A stretch of DNA of 64,000 nt from CAYWNK01 sp964459495. GTDB taxonomy: Bacteria; Planctomycetota; UBA1135; GCA-002686595. The DNA is taken from contig CAYWNK010000004.1 in the NCBI GenBank assembly GCA_964459495.1, forward strand, positions 8,916 to 72,915. The letters run 5' to 3'. The notes beneath the pieces were generated by a model. It did not search any database. It was not told where the DNA came from and saw only the letters and a list, made by a program, of their open reading frames with translations. Shown here one piece after another: positions 34,745-43,138 of this stretch (position 1 is the stretch's first letter; the number at the start of each line of letters is the position of its first letter). The position numbers and the translations under genes were made by a program.

Positions 34745-35221
34745 ATGACTCGCTTCCGGACGACAAGCACCTCCGCCAGGGTTGTGCACCTGGTCGAACT
34801 GCCTCCCCGGCCCATCCGCCGGCGTGGAACGGTGCACCAGGGCCCCCAGCCCACGGGTACGGCCCCCGAAGAAGGGGCACCTGAAACTCCCCAGCTGCGG
34901 GTGGTTCAGATGCAGCCCGTGGCTCCGCCTGCGCCGGCTGCCCGCCGCCCGGAAACCCATGGGGCTCCTGAGGGAGAACCCTATAGGCAGCAGGTTGGCT
35001 TGCTCGAGCGGCGGCTGCGCAAGCTCACCGAAGTGCTCGAACAGCAGGAAGCCATGCTGGCGCGCATGGATGAGGCCCCGGCCGAAGAAACGGGCCTGGC
35101 GTCGGTCTATCGCGAGGTCCAGGGGCTGAAGGAGGGCGGCTCCGGCGGCGAGCGCAAGCGCGAGATGATGCAGAAGATCTTCGAAGCCAATATCGAACTT
35201 CGAAAGTCTGTCACCGGTTGA
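34745..35221 (+). CDS. small proline-rich/coiled-coil protein with a conserved C-terminal motif, upstream of the MamK-like actin
   Basis: 158 residues, no known family. Residues 1-80 are Pro/Arg-rich and probably disordered. Residues 81-112 form a heptad-like helix (QQVGLLERRLRKLTEVLEQQ). Residues 117-155 begin GLASVYREVQGLKE and end with KIFEANIELRKS. This last block matches residues 294-332 of the degenerate GGDEF protein at 43139-44152 at about 25 of 39 positions, with the preceding RxxKLTxxL helix also shared. There is no signal peptide or membrane segment. It lies 195 bases before the MamK-like gene. A partner or adaptor of the filament is my inference. TAGATA lies just before the start. 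Confidence 0.75.
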   Translation: MTRFRTTSTSARVVHLVELPPRPIRRRGTVHQGPQPTGTAPEEGAPETPQLRVVQMQPVAPPAPAARRPETHGAPEGEPYRQQVGLLERRLRKLTEVLEQQEAMLARMDEAPAEETGLASVYREVQGLKEGGSGGERKREMMQKIFEANIELRKSVTG

Positions 35222-35289
35222 GGCCTCTGCGGCAAAGATCGGTCGAGCGACAAGCATCTCATGGGGTGATTTCTCAGGTCGGACAGGCC

Positions 35290-35295
35290 TAGAAT
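35290..35295 (+). promoter_or_regulatory. TAGAAT -10-like box upstream of the MamK-like gene
   Basis: TAGAAT in the 195-base gap before 35417 would give a leader of about 115 bases. No clear -35 hexamer is present. Confidence 0.3.
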
Positions 35296-35416
35296 TCCCA
35301 AGCAGGGCTAGGCGAACTCCCTTCGCCAGCCGAAAGAGAACATCGGTACCTGTTGCCGAGAGGCCCATCGGGCCCAGGAATCCCCTTTTCACCAGCACTC
35401 CCTAGCGATACCCAAG

Positions 35417-36481
35417 ATGAGCGACGAAGAACCCGAGGACAACACCCCCAACAAGGACCATGGGGTGCTCTACCTGGGCATCGACCTCGGCACATCCCGC
35501 ACCTCGGTCAGCTCAAGCAACGGCGTACGGGAAACGATCGAGTCGTTCGTGGGTTATCCCAAGGACCCGATTGCTCGCAAGCTTCTCAAGAAGGACGTGC
35601 TCTTCGGCACCGAGGCCCGCGAGAAACGGCTGTCCTTGAACCTCTACCGTCCGCTTGAGCACGGCGTGCTCAAGTTCAACGCGGAAGGCGAGGAAGTGCC
35701 CGAGGAGCTGCGTGCAGCTCAGGACCTGGTCAAGGAGATCGTGCGCCAGGCCAAGCCCCGCAAGGATGAGCTGGTCTACGCAGTGATCGGCGTACCGGCC
35801 CAGGCCGGCATCAACAACAAGGACGCGATCCTGCAGGCTGCCCGCGAGTCCGTGGATTCGGTGATGCTCTGCTCCGAGCCCTTCTCGGTCGCCTATGGCC
35901 TGGAGATGCTCGAAGACGTGCTCGTCATCGACATCGGGGCGGGTACGGTCGACCTCTGTCGGATGCACGGCACCATGCCCGAGGACGCCGACCAGATCAC
36001 GCTGACCACCGCCGGCGACTTCGTCGACAAGGAGCTCGGTGATGAGATCACCAAGGCCTACCCCGACGCCCAGCACACCAAGCAAATGGTGAAGGCGATC
36101 AAGGAAAACCACGCGACGGTCGAGGAGCGCATCCCCGACATCGTCGTCACCTTGCCGGTTGGCGGGAAGCCCACCGAGCTGGACATCACCGTGCCGATGC
36201 AGAACGCTTGCCGCCGGATCGTCCCGCCGATCGTCGAAGGTTTGGCCAAGCTGATCTCGACCTTCGACCCCGAGTTCCAAGACAAGCTGAAGAACCGCGT
36301 GCTGCTCGCCGGAGGCGGCTGCCAGATTCGTGGCCTCGATATCGCGATCCAGAACTACATGATCGAGCACCTCGGTGCTGGCAAGGTCATCCGCACCGAA
36401 GAGCCCATCTACGGCGGCTCCAACGGCGCGCTCAAGATCGCGCACGACATGCCGGAGGAGTACTGGGAGAAGCTCAAGTAG
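35417..36481 (+). CDS. mamK: MamK-family bacterial actin
   Basis: 354 residues of the actin/HSP70 ATPase fold. Phosphate-1 loop LGIDLGTSRTSVSSS (Asp23), then VGYPKDPIARKLL, LVYAVIGVPAQAGINNKDAIL, SEPFSVAYGLEML, phosphate-2 VIDIGAGTVDLCRMHGTMP near residue 170, TLTTAGDFVDKEL, and the adenosine loop LLAGGGCQIRGLD near 296. From memory of magnetosome MamK, these blocks match that family over the full length, including the ending MPEEYWEKL, better than MreB, FtsA or ParM. MamK forms filaments that align magnetosomes. No other magnetosome gene is in the window, so the cargo here is unknown. A strong hairpin follows the stop. Confidence 0.87.
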   Translation: MSDEEPEDNTPNKDHGVLYLGIDLGTSRTSVSSSNGVRETIESFVGYPKDPIARKLLKKDVLFGTEAREKRLSLNLYRPLEHGVLKFNAEGEEVPEELRAAQDLVKEIVRQAKPRKDELVYAVIGVPAQAGINNKDAILQAARESVDSVMLCSEPFSVAYGLEMLEDVLVIDIGAGTVDLCRMHGTMPEDADQITLTTAGDFVDKELGDEITKAYPDAQHTKQMVKAIKENHATVEERIPDIVVTLPVGGKPTELDITVPMQNACRRIVPPIVEGLAKLISTFDPEFQDKLKNRVLLAGGGCQIRGLDIAIQNYMIEHLGAGKVIRTEEPIYGGSNGALKIAHDMPEEYWEKLK

Positions 36482-36507
36482 AGCTCGTCCAGGTATATTC
36501 CTCCCAT

Positions 36508-36541
36508 GCGGCGGCGTGTTCCTTCGGGAGCGCGCCGCCGC
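36508..36541 (+). terminator. 15-bp hairpin with UUCG tetraloop after the MamK-like gene
   Basis: Arms 36508-36522 and 36527-36541 pair over 15 positions (two G-T pairs), capped by C(TTCG)G. It starts 26 bases after the stop codon. Only a weak T-rich stretch follows, so it may be a terminator or a 3' end stabiliser. Confidence 0.65.
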
Positions 36542-36621
36542 TGGCGTTTCGTGGGGCGTCGAAATCAGGACGCGGCTGGCGTCCCTGGAGCCGGGCGGCA
36601 GGATCGGTCAGACTAGGTGTC

Positions 36622-37932
36622 ATGATCGTCCTCTCGAACGTGGCCAAGCTCTACGACGGCACCTCCGACCAAGCGAGTTCCCTGCACAGCGGCGTCGACC
36701 TGTGGTTCGAGGACGGCCGCATCACCGACCTCTTGCCCCATGACCCCAGTCTCGCTGCACGCGAGCGGCTGACGGTCGTCGATGCCTCAAGCTGGACGAT
36801 CACCCCCGGCCTGGTCGATTGCCACGGGCACATCACCATCCTTGGGTTGGACTCGAAGTCCCAGGCGATGGCCGAGGCCCCGGCGAACTTCGTGTACGTG
36901 GAGAAGGTCCTTCACACCAGCCTGGTGGACGGCGGTGTGACGACCATGCGCGACATCGGTGGGGCGACCCACGCCATGAAGCAGATGGTGGAAGAGGGGC
37001 TCGTGATCGGGCCACGGCTCAAGATCGCGATCTGCATGTTGTCGAGCACCGGCGGACACGCCGACTTCCGCGGGCCGGATCGTTGCCACGCCGAACTTTC
37101 GAGACTTTGGCCGGCGGCACCCGGGCGCCCGTCGAGCATCGTCGACGGCCCCTGGGAGGCGCGCAAGCGCGTGCGCGAGATCGCGGCCTGTGGGGCGGAT
37201 CTGATCAAGATCTGCGCGAGTCCCGGTGTGGCGTCGCCGAGCGATCAGCTGGAACACCGCGATCTGCATCCTGAGGAGATTGAGTCGATCTGCGAGGAGG
37301 CGGGGGCCCGCGGCTTGCGCGTCGCTGCCCACGCGCACTCGACATCGGGCGCGCGGCTCGCGGCGGAGTACGGAGTGAGCGATCTGCAGCACATCTCGTT
37401 CATGGATGAGGGGACCGTCGAGATTGCGCACGCCAAGGGCTGCACGGTGACCCCGACGAGCTGGGTGCTGCATGTGTTGCCCGACGCCGACGGTCTCTCC
37501 GAGTTTGTCCGGGACAAGGCCAAGCGTGCTCGAGATTCCCACGCCGCGGCGGTGGACTTTGCGCGGAAGGGTGGACTGCCAATTCTGGCCGGCACCGACC
37601 CGGTGTTGCCGGGGATGCACGGGCGCAACTACATGGAGATCGTGTACCTGATCAAGGACGGGCTGGATCCCCTCCAGGCCTGGTGGGGGATGACGGGATT
37701 GGCGGCGCGGGAGATCGGTGCTTCCGAGACCGGTACCCTTGCGAAGGGCCAGCGCGCGGATTTCCTGATCTCGACGGGGGATGTGATCGAGGATCCCGGC
37801 GGCCTGGACAAGGGCGCGCTGCTCGAGGTTGTGCAGGATGGGCGCGGCCATCGGGGTGGAGTGTTGGACCTGCCCCAGCGGCGTTTTGGCGACACCGTGC
37901 GTTCCCTGCTGGGCAACCGTGCTTCGGATTGA
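36622..37932 (+). CDS. amidohydrolase-family metal-dependent hydrolase
   Basis: 436 residues from ATG 36622; the frame is open upstream through the MamK-like gene but homology starts here. The small beta-sandwich (VLSNVAKLYDGTSDQAS) precedes the TIM barrel. Metal-site motifs: TPGLVDCHGHITILG (HxH), VAAHAHSTSGARLA, SDLQHISFMDEG and LAGTDPVLPGMHG (Asp). The C-terminal part returns to the sandwich (GTLAKGQRADFLI). It belongs to the imidazolonepropionase/prolidase-like amidohydrolases; the substrate is unknown. The next gene starts 14 bases before its end. Confidence 0.87.
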   Translation: MIVLSNVAKLYDGTSDQASSLHSGVDLWFEDGRITDLLPHDPSLAARERLTVVDASSWTITPGLVDCHGHITILGLDSKSQAMAEAPANFVYVEKVLHTSLVDGGVTTMRDIGGATHAMKQMVEEGLVIGPRLKIAICMLSSTGGHADFRGPDRCHAELSRLWPAAPGRPSSIVDGPWEARKRVREIAACGADLIKICASPGVASPSDQLEHRDLHPEEIESICEEAGARGLRVAAHAHSTSGARLAAEYGVSDLQHISFMDEGTVEIAHAKGCTVTPTSWVLHVLPDADGLSEFVRDKAKRARDSHAAAVDFARKGGLPILAGTDPVLPGMHGRNYMEIVYLIKDGLDPLQAWWGMTGLAAREIGASETGTLAKGQRADFLISTGDVIEDPGGLDKGALLEVVQDGRGHRGGVLDLPQRRFGDTVRSLLGNRASD

Positions 37933-39049
37933 CGGCGAGGACGCCCTAGGGCAGGACGGGGACGAGGGCGCTGGGCCCCTGCCCCGCCGGCGAGCACTGG
38001 GGGGACTGGTGCTTGGGCTAGGGAGCTACGCAGGTTTGCGGCTGGCTGCGGCGGATCCGGCGGCTACCGACGCTTGGTATTCCCAGGGGGTTTACCCGGT
38101 GATCGAGGGCGGCTTGCGTCGCGCGTCTAGCTGGGCTCCGTTTTCCATCGCGGAGGTCCTGCTCTTGGCTTCGATCGCGCTAGTCGCCTTTCGTGCCTGG
38201 CGGGATGGCGTACGCGTCTTGCGTGGACAGCGAAAACTCGGACGGACGTTGGCGGGCTGGGGCCTGTCGTTGATCGGATGGGCAGGGCTCACCTACGGGG
38301 TGTTCGTCGCCGTCTGGGGCCTCAACCATGCGCGCCAGCCGTATGCGGTGCACTCGGGCTTGGAGCCGGGGATGGCGGACGTGGATGAGGTTGTGGGCTT
38401 CTTGACGATGTTGGTGCTGGAGTGCAATGCGCTCGCGAGCCAGGTGAACCGCGAGATGCTGGCGGTCAAGCCCGGTGACGAGCGAATCCACGCGGCGTAC
38501 GCTTCTTTGGAGGAACGGGTGCCGGTGCTCGCCGGGCAGCGTCGGGATCACTTGCGTCGTCCGTGGATCAGCCCAGTTCTCTCGGCGCTCGGGATCTCAG
38601 GGATCTACAGCCCCTTCACTGCGGAGGCGCATTTGAACGGGGACATGCCGGTGATCACCCAGGCCTTTACGGCCTGTCACGAAGAGGCGCATGCGCGAGG
38701 GTTTGCCCGCGAGGATGAGGCGAACTTCATCGCATGGCAGGTGTGCCGGGCGTCGGAGGAGCCCGAGCTGCGCTACTCGGGAACCTACGTGGCGGCGGTG
38801 CTGACGTACCGGGCGCTGGAAAGACGCGATGCGCACGGGGCGGCGATCGTTTGGCGAATGCTCTCCGAGGAGGTGCTTGCGGACTTGGGGCGGGTCCGGG
38901 AGTACTGGCGGAAGAAGCGGACACGGGCGACGGACGTGGCAGTGCGGACGAACGACCTGTATCTGAAAAGCCAGGGCCAGGCTGCTGGGACGGAGAGCTA
39001 TGGGCGGATGGTGGATCTGTTGCTGGCGGAGTGGCGGGGGGGTAGCTAA
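37919..39049 (+). CDS. DUF3810-family membrane protein with HEEAH motif
   Basis: 376 residues from a GTG at 37919, overlapping the amidohydrolase stop by 14 bases. The frame is open upstream, but that part is only the shadow of the amidohydrolase. Three N-terminal membrane segments (LGGLVLGLGSYAGLRL, IAEVLLLASIALVAF, LSLIGWAGLTYGVFVAVWGLNHA) match DUF3810. A long outer domain has GISGIYSPFTAEAHLNGDM and CHEEAHARGFAREDEANFIAW. HEEAH plus the downstream EDEAN resembles a zinc-peptidase site, so proteolysis is possible but not shown. The 167-bp repeat copy 2 follows 15 bases after the stop. Confidence 0.83.
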   Translation: MLRIDGEDALGQDGDEGAGPLPRRRALGGLVLGLGSYAGLRLAAADPAATDAWYSQGVYPVIEGGLRRASSWAPFSIAEVLLLASIALVAFRAWRDGVRVLRGQRKLGRTLAGWGLSLIGWAGLTYGVFVAVWGLNHARQPYAVHSGLEPGMADVDEVVGFLTMLVLECNALASQVNREMLAVKPGDERIHAAYASLEERVPVLAGQRRDHLRRPWISPVLSALGISGIYSPFTAEAHLNGDMPVITQAFTACHEEAHARGFAREDEANFIAWQVCRASEEPELRYSGTYVAAVLTYRALERRDAHGAAIVWRMLSEEVLADLGRVREYWRKKRTRATDVAVRTNDLYLKSQGQAAGTESYGRMVDLLLAEWRGGS

Positions 39050-39064
39050 GTCCTGGGGATCCGC

Positions 39065-39231
39065 CTAGAGGTCCGGCCGAAAACACCGCGCGGGCGAGGT
39101 GCGGGAGATTCGACTCGAATCAAGGCGCCGGAATCCCTGCATGGTCGGCTCCATTCGCGGATTCTGGCAACGCAGAGTCGGGTCGAATCAGCCGTGCCTC
39201 GCCTGCGCGGGGTCTTCGGCCGGGCCTCTAG
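39065..39231. repeat. 167-bp palindromic dispersed repeat, copy 2
   Basis: Same length as copy 1 at 22868-23034, differing at three positions, in the same orientation. It also begins and ends with CTAG and can fold on itself end to end. It lies just behind a stop codon, between the DUF3810 gene and the convergent cupin gene. Confidence 0.85.
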
Positions 39232-39252
39232 CCTGACACCCGCCCAAAGGTC

Positions 39253-39269
39253 CCCGCTTCGAAAGCGGG
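39253..39269 (-). terminator. possible weak terminator after the cupin gene
   Basis: A 7-bp stem (CCCGCTT/AAGCGGG, loop CGA) just past the cupin stop codon; read on the minus strand it is followed only by ACCTTTGG. Weak. Confidence 0.25.
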
Positions 39270-39291
39270 AACACCACGCTCTCCAAACCCA

Positions 39292-39615
39292 TCAACCGTT
39301 CGGATTGGGGCCCATGGCAACCAAGCAAACCAGCCGCTCCTGGGATCCATTCCGCACCCCATGGGGTTCTCCTGGGGCCGACCAGGCCACGCCGCCCGGA
39401 CTCAGCTCGCGCTCCGCGTCGCCGACGGTGAAGACTCCGGTGCCTTCGAGGACGTAGTAGAACTTGGTGGCGCCGGCGTGGCTATGGACCTTCTGTTCCT
39501 GGCCGGGCTCCAGGCAATAGAGGTCGCAAAACATGTGCTCGGTCTCGAACAGGTTGTTCTTGGCGAGCTTGTCCGGTCGGAATTGGCGCTTGTCGTTGCT
39601 GTTCAGGAATCCCAT
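39292..39615 (-). CDS. small single-domain cupin
   Basis: 107 residues from ATG 39615; seven more residues are possible upstream. One cupin barrel: motif 1 VHSHAGATKFYYVLEGTG with His ligands and Glu, and motif 2 PGEPHGVRNGS with the final His. Metal binding is likely; such stand-alone cupins include isomerases, dioxygenases and sugar-binding sensors, so the function is open. It is divergent from the PVC haem gene with 50 bases between starts, and both starts have TAnnnT boxes close by. Confidence 0.85.
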   Translation of the reverse strand: MGFLNSNDKRQFRPDKLAKNNLFETEHMFCDLYCLEPGQEQKVHSHAGATKFYYVLEGTGVFTVGDAERELSPGGVAWSAPGEPHGVRNGSQERLVCLVAMGPNPNG

Positions 39616-39623
39616 GGGGGCAC

Positions 39624-39629
39624 AGGGTA
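39624..39629 (-). promoter_or_regulatory. TACCCT -10-like box near the cupin start
   Basis: Minus-strand TACCCT ends eight bases before the ATG at 39615. Confidence 0.4.
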
Positions 39630-39653
39630 GCGGCAAGAGGGAGGCTGCGTTCC

Positions 39654-39659
39654 TACACT
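39654..39659 (+). promoter_or_regulatory. TACACT -10-like box near the PVC haem protein start
   Basis: TACACT ends six bases before the ATG at 39666, which leaves no room for a normal leader. Confidence 0.45.
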
Positions 39660-39665
39660 GGTGGG

Positions 39666-42600
39666 ATGCTGCCCCGTTTTCACGCGCTCCCCGTTCTCGC
39701 CCTGGCCGTCACTCCCGCCCTTGCCCAGCACGGTGAGGAGACCGGCGGCGAGTATGAGCCGCTGGTGAAGGAGGCCTCCGACGAGCCGCTAGAGGCATTG
39801 GCGGGCTTTCAGATCCCGGAGGGCTTCTCCATGACCCTCTGGGCCGCGGAGCCGCTGCTCGCAAACCCCGTCGCCTTCTGCCTCGACGCAGCCGGGCGCT
39901 GCTTTGTGGCTGAGACGTTCCGGGTGCACGCCGGGGTCACCGACATGCGCGAACACATGGACTGGCTCCACGACGAGCTAGCCGCGCAGACCGTTGAGGA
40001 CCGCGTCGCATTCATGCGCAAGCACGAAGGCGAACGATTCGACGAGTACTCCGCTGAGCACGAGCGCATTCGGCGGATCGTTGACACCGACGGCGATGGG
40101 GCCGGGGACCAGGCAACGGTCTTCGCCGACGGGTTTGCGACCCCCGCTTCCGGGATCGCTGCGGGACTCCTCGCCCGGGGCAAGGACCTGTACTACACCT
40201 GCATCCCCGATCTTTGGCGGCTCAGCGACACCGATGGGGACGGGGTCGCCGAAGCGCGCAATGTCCTCCACACGGGCTATGGCGTCAAGATCGCCCTGCT
40301 CGGCCACGACATGCACGGTCTGCGCATCGGGCCCGACGGGCGGCTCTACTACTCGATCGGCGACCGCGGCATGCACGTCGAGCATCCCGGCGGCACCATC
40401 GCCATGCCCGACCGGGGCGCCGTTTTACGCTGCGAGCTCGATGGCTCCAACCTCGAGGTCTTTGCCACGGGCCTGCGCAACCCGCAGGAGCTGGTGTTCG
40501 ACGACCACGGCAACCTCTTCACCGGCGACAACAACTCCGACGGCGGCGATCGGGCGCGCTGGGTCTACGTGCAAAAGGGCGGCGACTCGGGCTGGCGGCA
40601 CAACTACCAGTACGTGACCAAGCCAAACCGGCGCGGGCCTTGGAACGCCGAGCGCGGCTGGGAACCCTTTCATCCGGAGCAGCCGGCGTACATTTCGCCC
40701 CCTGTGGCCAACTTCGCCGACGGGCCCTCGGGGCTGACCTACTACCCCGGCGCCATCTGGGGCGCAGACTGGGACGGTACCTTCTTCTTGTGCGACTTCC
40801 GCGGCGCGCCACGGGGGAGCGGCGTATACGCCTTTCAGAATAAGCCCAAGGGAGCGGGCTTCGAATTGGTCAACGACCGCAAGTTCCTCTGGGACAACCT
40901 CGTGACCGACGTGGACTTTGGGCCCGATGGGGCCATGTGGGTTAGCGACTGGGTAGCATCCTGGGGGATGACGGGTAAGGGCCGCATGTGGCGCCTGCAG
41001 CCCGAGGCTGGGCTGGCTGAGGTTGCGGCCGATGTGCAGCGCATCCTGGCTGAGGGCATGGGGGCCCGTGACCTTGACGAACTGGTGGCGCTTGCCAGCC
41101 ACGGGCACCGTGAGGTGCGCCAGGAGGCCTACCTGGAACTCGCCGAACGTAGCCTGCCAGAGCGCAACGACGCCGCCCTGGCCCTACTGCGCCTGGCCGC
41201 CGACCGCAACGGCTCCCGTTTCGCCCGCCTATCGGGCGTCTGGGGCCTCAGCGTCGTCGCGCGCCGGGGCGCCTGGGACGCCAAAATTCTGATGGGGGCC
41301 CTGCTTTCCGATCCGGATCCGGAGATCCGAGCCCAGGCGCTGCGTGCCGTGGGGGATACGCCCTACCCCGGGGCTCTTTCGGCCGTGCTTCTCGCTATGG
41401 AGGCACCCGAGGCGCGCGTGCGCGCAATGGCCGCGGAGGCCCTCGGTGCATTGGGATCCGCCGAACATGGACCCCAGCTTGTCGCGCTGCTGGCGAGAGA
41501 CGCCGAAAGCGACCCCTGGGTACGCACTGCAGCCATCCATGCTCTTGAGCGCCTCTGTAGTCCGGCCCAGGTGCTGGCCCTCGCCCAGGGCCCCAATACT
41601 CACTGGCGCGTCCGACAGTCCCTGACCGCGGTCCTCCGGCGCTTGGAAAGCCCCCTGATCGCCGCCCTCATCAGCGACCCGCATGAGGCCGTGCAAGCGG
41701 AAGCGGCCCGAGCGATTCACGACGTGCCCATCCCTGCGGGTTACCCTGCGCTGGCCAAGCGGCTGTCGACGGGGATCCCGCAAGACCATTACTTCCAACG
41801 CCGTTGCCTGGCTGCGCTCCGAAGCCTGCACGGCCCTGAGCAGCGGAACGCCCTGGCTGAGATGCTCACTTGGAACGGTTTCGCCCAGGGGGTCGAGGAC
41901 GAGATTCTCTCTTACCTCGCTGAGTGGGAGGATCCCAGCCCGGTCGATCCCATCCATGGCGCCTGGCGCCCGCTTCCCTCGGGATCCCTTGGGGGACTGG
42001 AAAACCACCTAGCCGATCTGTTCCCCGAGAGCATCGGAGCACGTTTTGGTGCCGGTTGGGTGAAGCTGCTGGATGCCATGAACCTGGAGCCTGACTCCCC
42101 TGTCCTAGAGAAGCTGGCAGCCTGGGTCGGTGCCGACATCACGGCTTTTGGGGCCGGTGGCGAGACCTCGGGTGGGGACATGCCGCGTCTAGAGGCGGCC
42201 ATGTTTGTGATGCAGTCGCGCCCTGAACTCGCGCAGCCGTTGATCCAAAGTTCCCTTCAGCATGGAAACGGCCTCGTTCGCTCGACGGCTTACCGGGAAC
42301 TCGCCAGCCGTGAGCCTGGCCGAGCGGTGAAGAATCTGGCCGCCATTGCGAGCGGCGAGGAGCGGGAAGCGCGTGAGTTCGCCATTCGGATGCTGGGTAA
42401 ACTCGAAGCACCCGAGGCGCACAGCTCCTTGCTCGAACTGGCGGCAGCGGTGCTCGAGAACAAGGAACCCGGCTGGCGAGTGGCCGTCGATCTAGCAGAC
42501 GCCCTGAACGACTCGGGCCAAGAAGAAGCCAAGCGGATCGCGAGCGCCCTACTCGCCGAGCCCGAGTTGAGCCTCCTCGCCGGCGGGGATCCCGGGGCCG

Positions 42601-43001
42601 GTCGCTCCATTTTCCTGGAGAACACCCAAGCCCAGTGCCTCAAGTGTCACGTCGCCGGCGGCGAGGGCACCTCCGAGGTAGGCCCGGCCCTAGACGGGGT
42701 TTCCGGCCGCCTGGAGCCCAGGCAGCTGCTGCAGTCGCTGCTCGAGCCCAACGCTGTCCTTGCGGAGGGCTACGAGAACTGGATCCTGGCGCTGGACGAC
42801 GGGACCATGCTGGTCGGGCGGATCCTGGAGGAAAGCGCGGAGGACGTCGCCCTGCTCGACGCCGAGGGGGAAACGTTTTCCATTCACCCGGACGAGATCG
42901 AAGGACGCCGGCGGGACGTCTCCGCCATGCCCAAGGGGCTTGTGGAGGGCCTGAGCCCCCGTCAGCTGCGGGACCTGCTGGCTTACCTGCGCAGCCTGTA
43001 G
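39666..43001 (+). CDS. PVC-type haem-binding protein: NHL-like propeller, HEAT repeats and C-terminal cytochrome c
   Basis: 1111 residues. A signal peptide ends near ALAQHGEE. The first 440 residues are a sugar-dehydrogenase/NHL-like propeller (MTLWAAEPLLANPVAFCLD, GRLYYSIGDRGMHVEHPGG, NPQELVFDDHGNLFTGDNNSDGG). A long alpha-helical section of HEAT-like repeats spans about 450-960. A single cytochrome domain at the end has CLKCHVAGGEGTSEVGPALDGV, then a PVC-specific LLEPNAVLAEGYENW stretch. This architecture is almost restricted to Planctomycetota and Verrucomicrobiota. Probably a periplasmic dehydrogenase passing electrons to its own haem; substrate unknown. Confidence 0.92.
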   Translation: MLPRFHALPVLALAVTPALAQHGEETGGEYEPLVKEASDEPLEALAGFQIPEGFSMTLWAAEPLLANPVAFCLDAAGRCFVAETFRVHAGVTDMREHMDWLHDELAAQTVEDRVAFMRKHEGERFDEYSAEHERIRRIVDTDGDGAGDQATVFADGFATPASGIAAGLLARGKDLYYTCIPDLWRLSDTDGDGVAEARNVLHTGYGVKIALLGHDMHGLRIGPDGRLYYSIGDRGMHVEHPGGTIAMPDRGAVLRCELDGSNLEVFATGLRNPQELVFDDHGNLFTGDNNSDGGDRARWVYVQKGGDSGWRHNYQYVTKPNRRGPWNAERGWEPFHPEQPAYISPPVANFADGPSGLTYYPGAIWGADWDGTFFLCDFRGAPRGSGVYAFQNKPKGAGFELVNDRKFLWDNLVTDVDFGPDGAMWVSDWVASWGMTGKGRMWRLQPEAGLAEVAADVQRILAEGMGARDLDELVALASHGHREVRQEAYLELAERSLPERNDAALALLRLAADRNGSRFARLSGVWGLSVVARRGAWDAKILMGALLSDPDPEIRAQALRAVGDTPYPGALSAVLLAMEAPEARVRAMAAEALGALGSAEHGPQLVALLARDAESDPWVRTAAIHALERLCSPAQVLALAQGPNTHWRVRQSLTAVLRRLESPLIAALISDPHEAVQAEAARAIHDVPIPAGYPALAKRLSTGIPQDHYFQRRCLAALRSLHGPEQRNALAEMLTWNGFAQGVEDEILSYLAEWEDPSPVDPIHGAWRPLPSGSLGGLENHLADLFPESIGARFGAGWVKLLDAMNLEPDSPVLEKLAAWVGADITAFGAGGETSGGDMPRLEAAMFVMQSRPELAQPLIQSSLQHGNGLVRSTAYRELASREPGRAVKNLAAIASGEEREAREFAIRMLGKLEAPEAHSSLLELAAAVLENKEPGWRVAVDLADALNDSGQEEAKRIASALLAEPELSLLAGGDPGAGRSIFLENTQAQCLKCHVAGGEGTSEVGPALDGVSGRLEPRQLLQSLLEPNAVLAEGYENWILALDDGTMLVGRILEESAEDVALLDAEGETFSIHPDEIEGRRRDVSAMPKGLVEGLSPRQLRDLLAYLRSL

Positions 43002-43138
43002 GAAGGGTGCCGATGCGATGGGGAGGGGATTCCTAGGCTGGGGCATTCCGAACCGGCCCGGGAGCGCCGTTTGGCCTCAAGGGGAGGGGGTGCCGGCTCC
43101 GATGGCTTCTTCGGCGCCCCCCACGCCAGCCCAGCACC

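Noticed and set aside
35417..36481. A magnetosome gene island
   Set aside because: Only a MamK-family gene is present. No mamA, mamB, mamE, mamI, mamM or other magnetosome gene is in the window.
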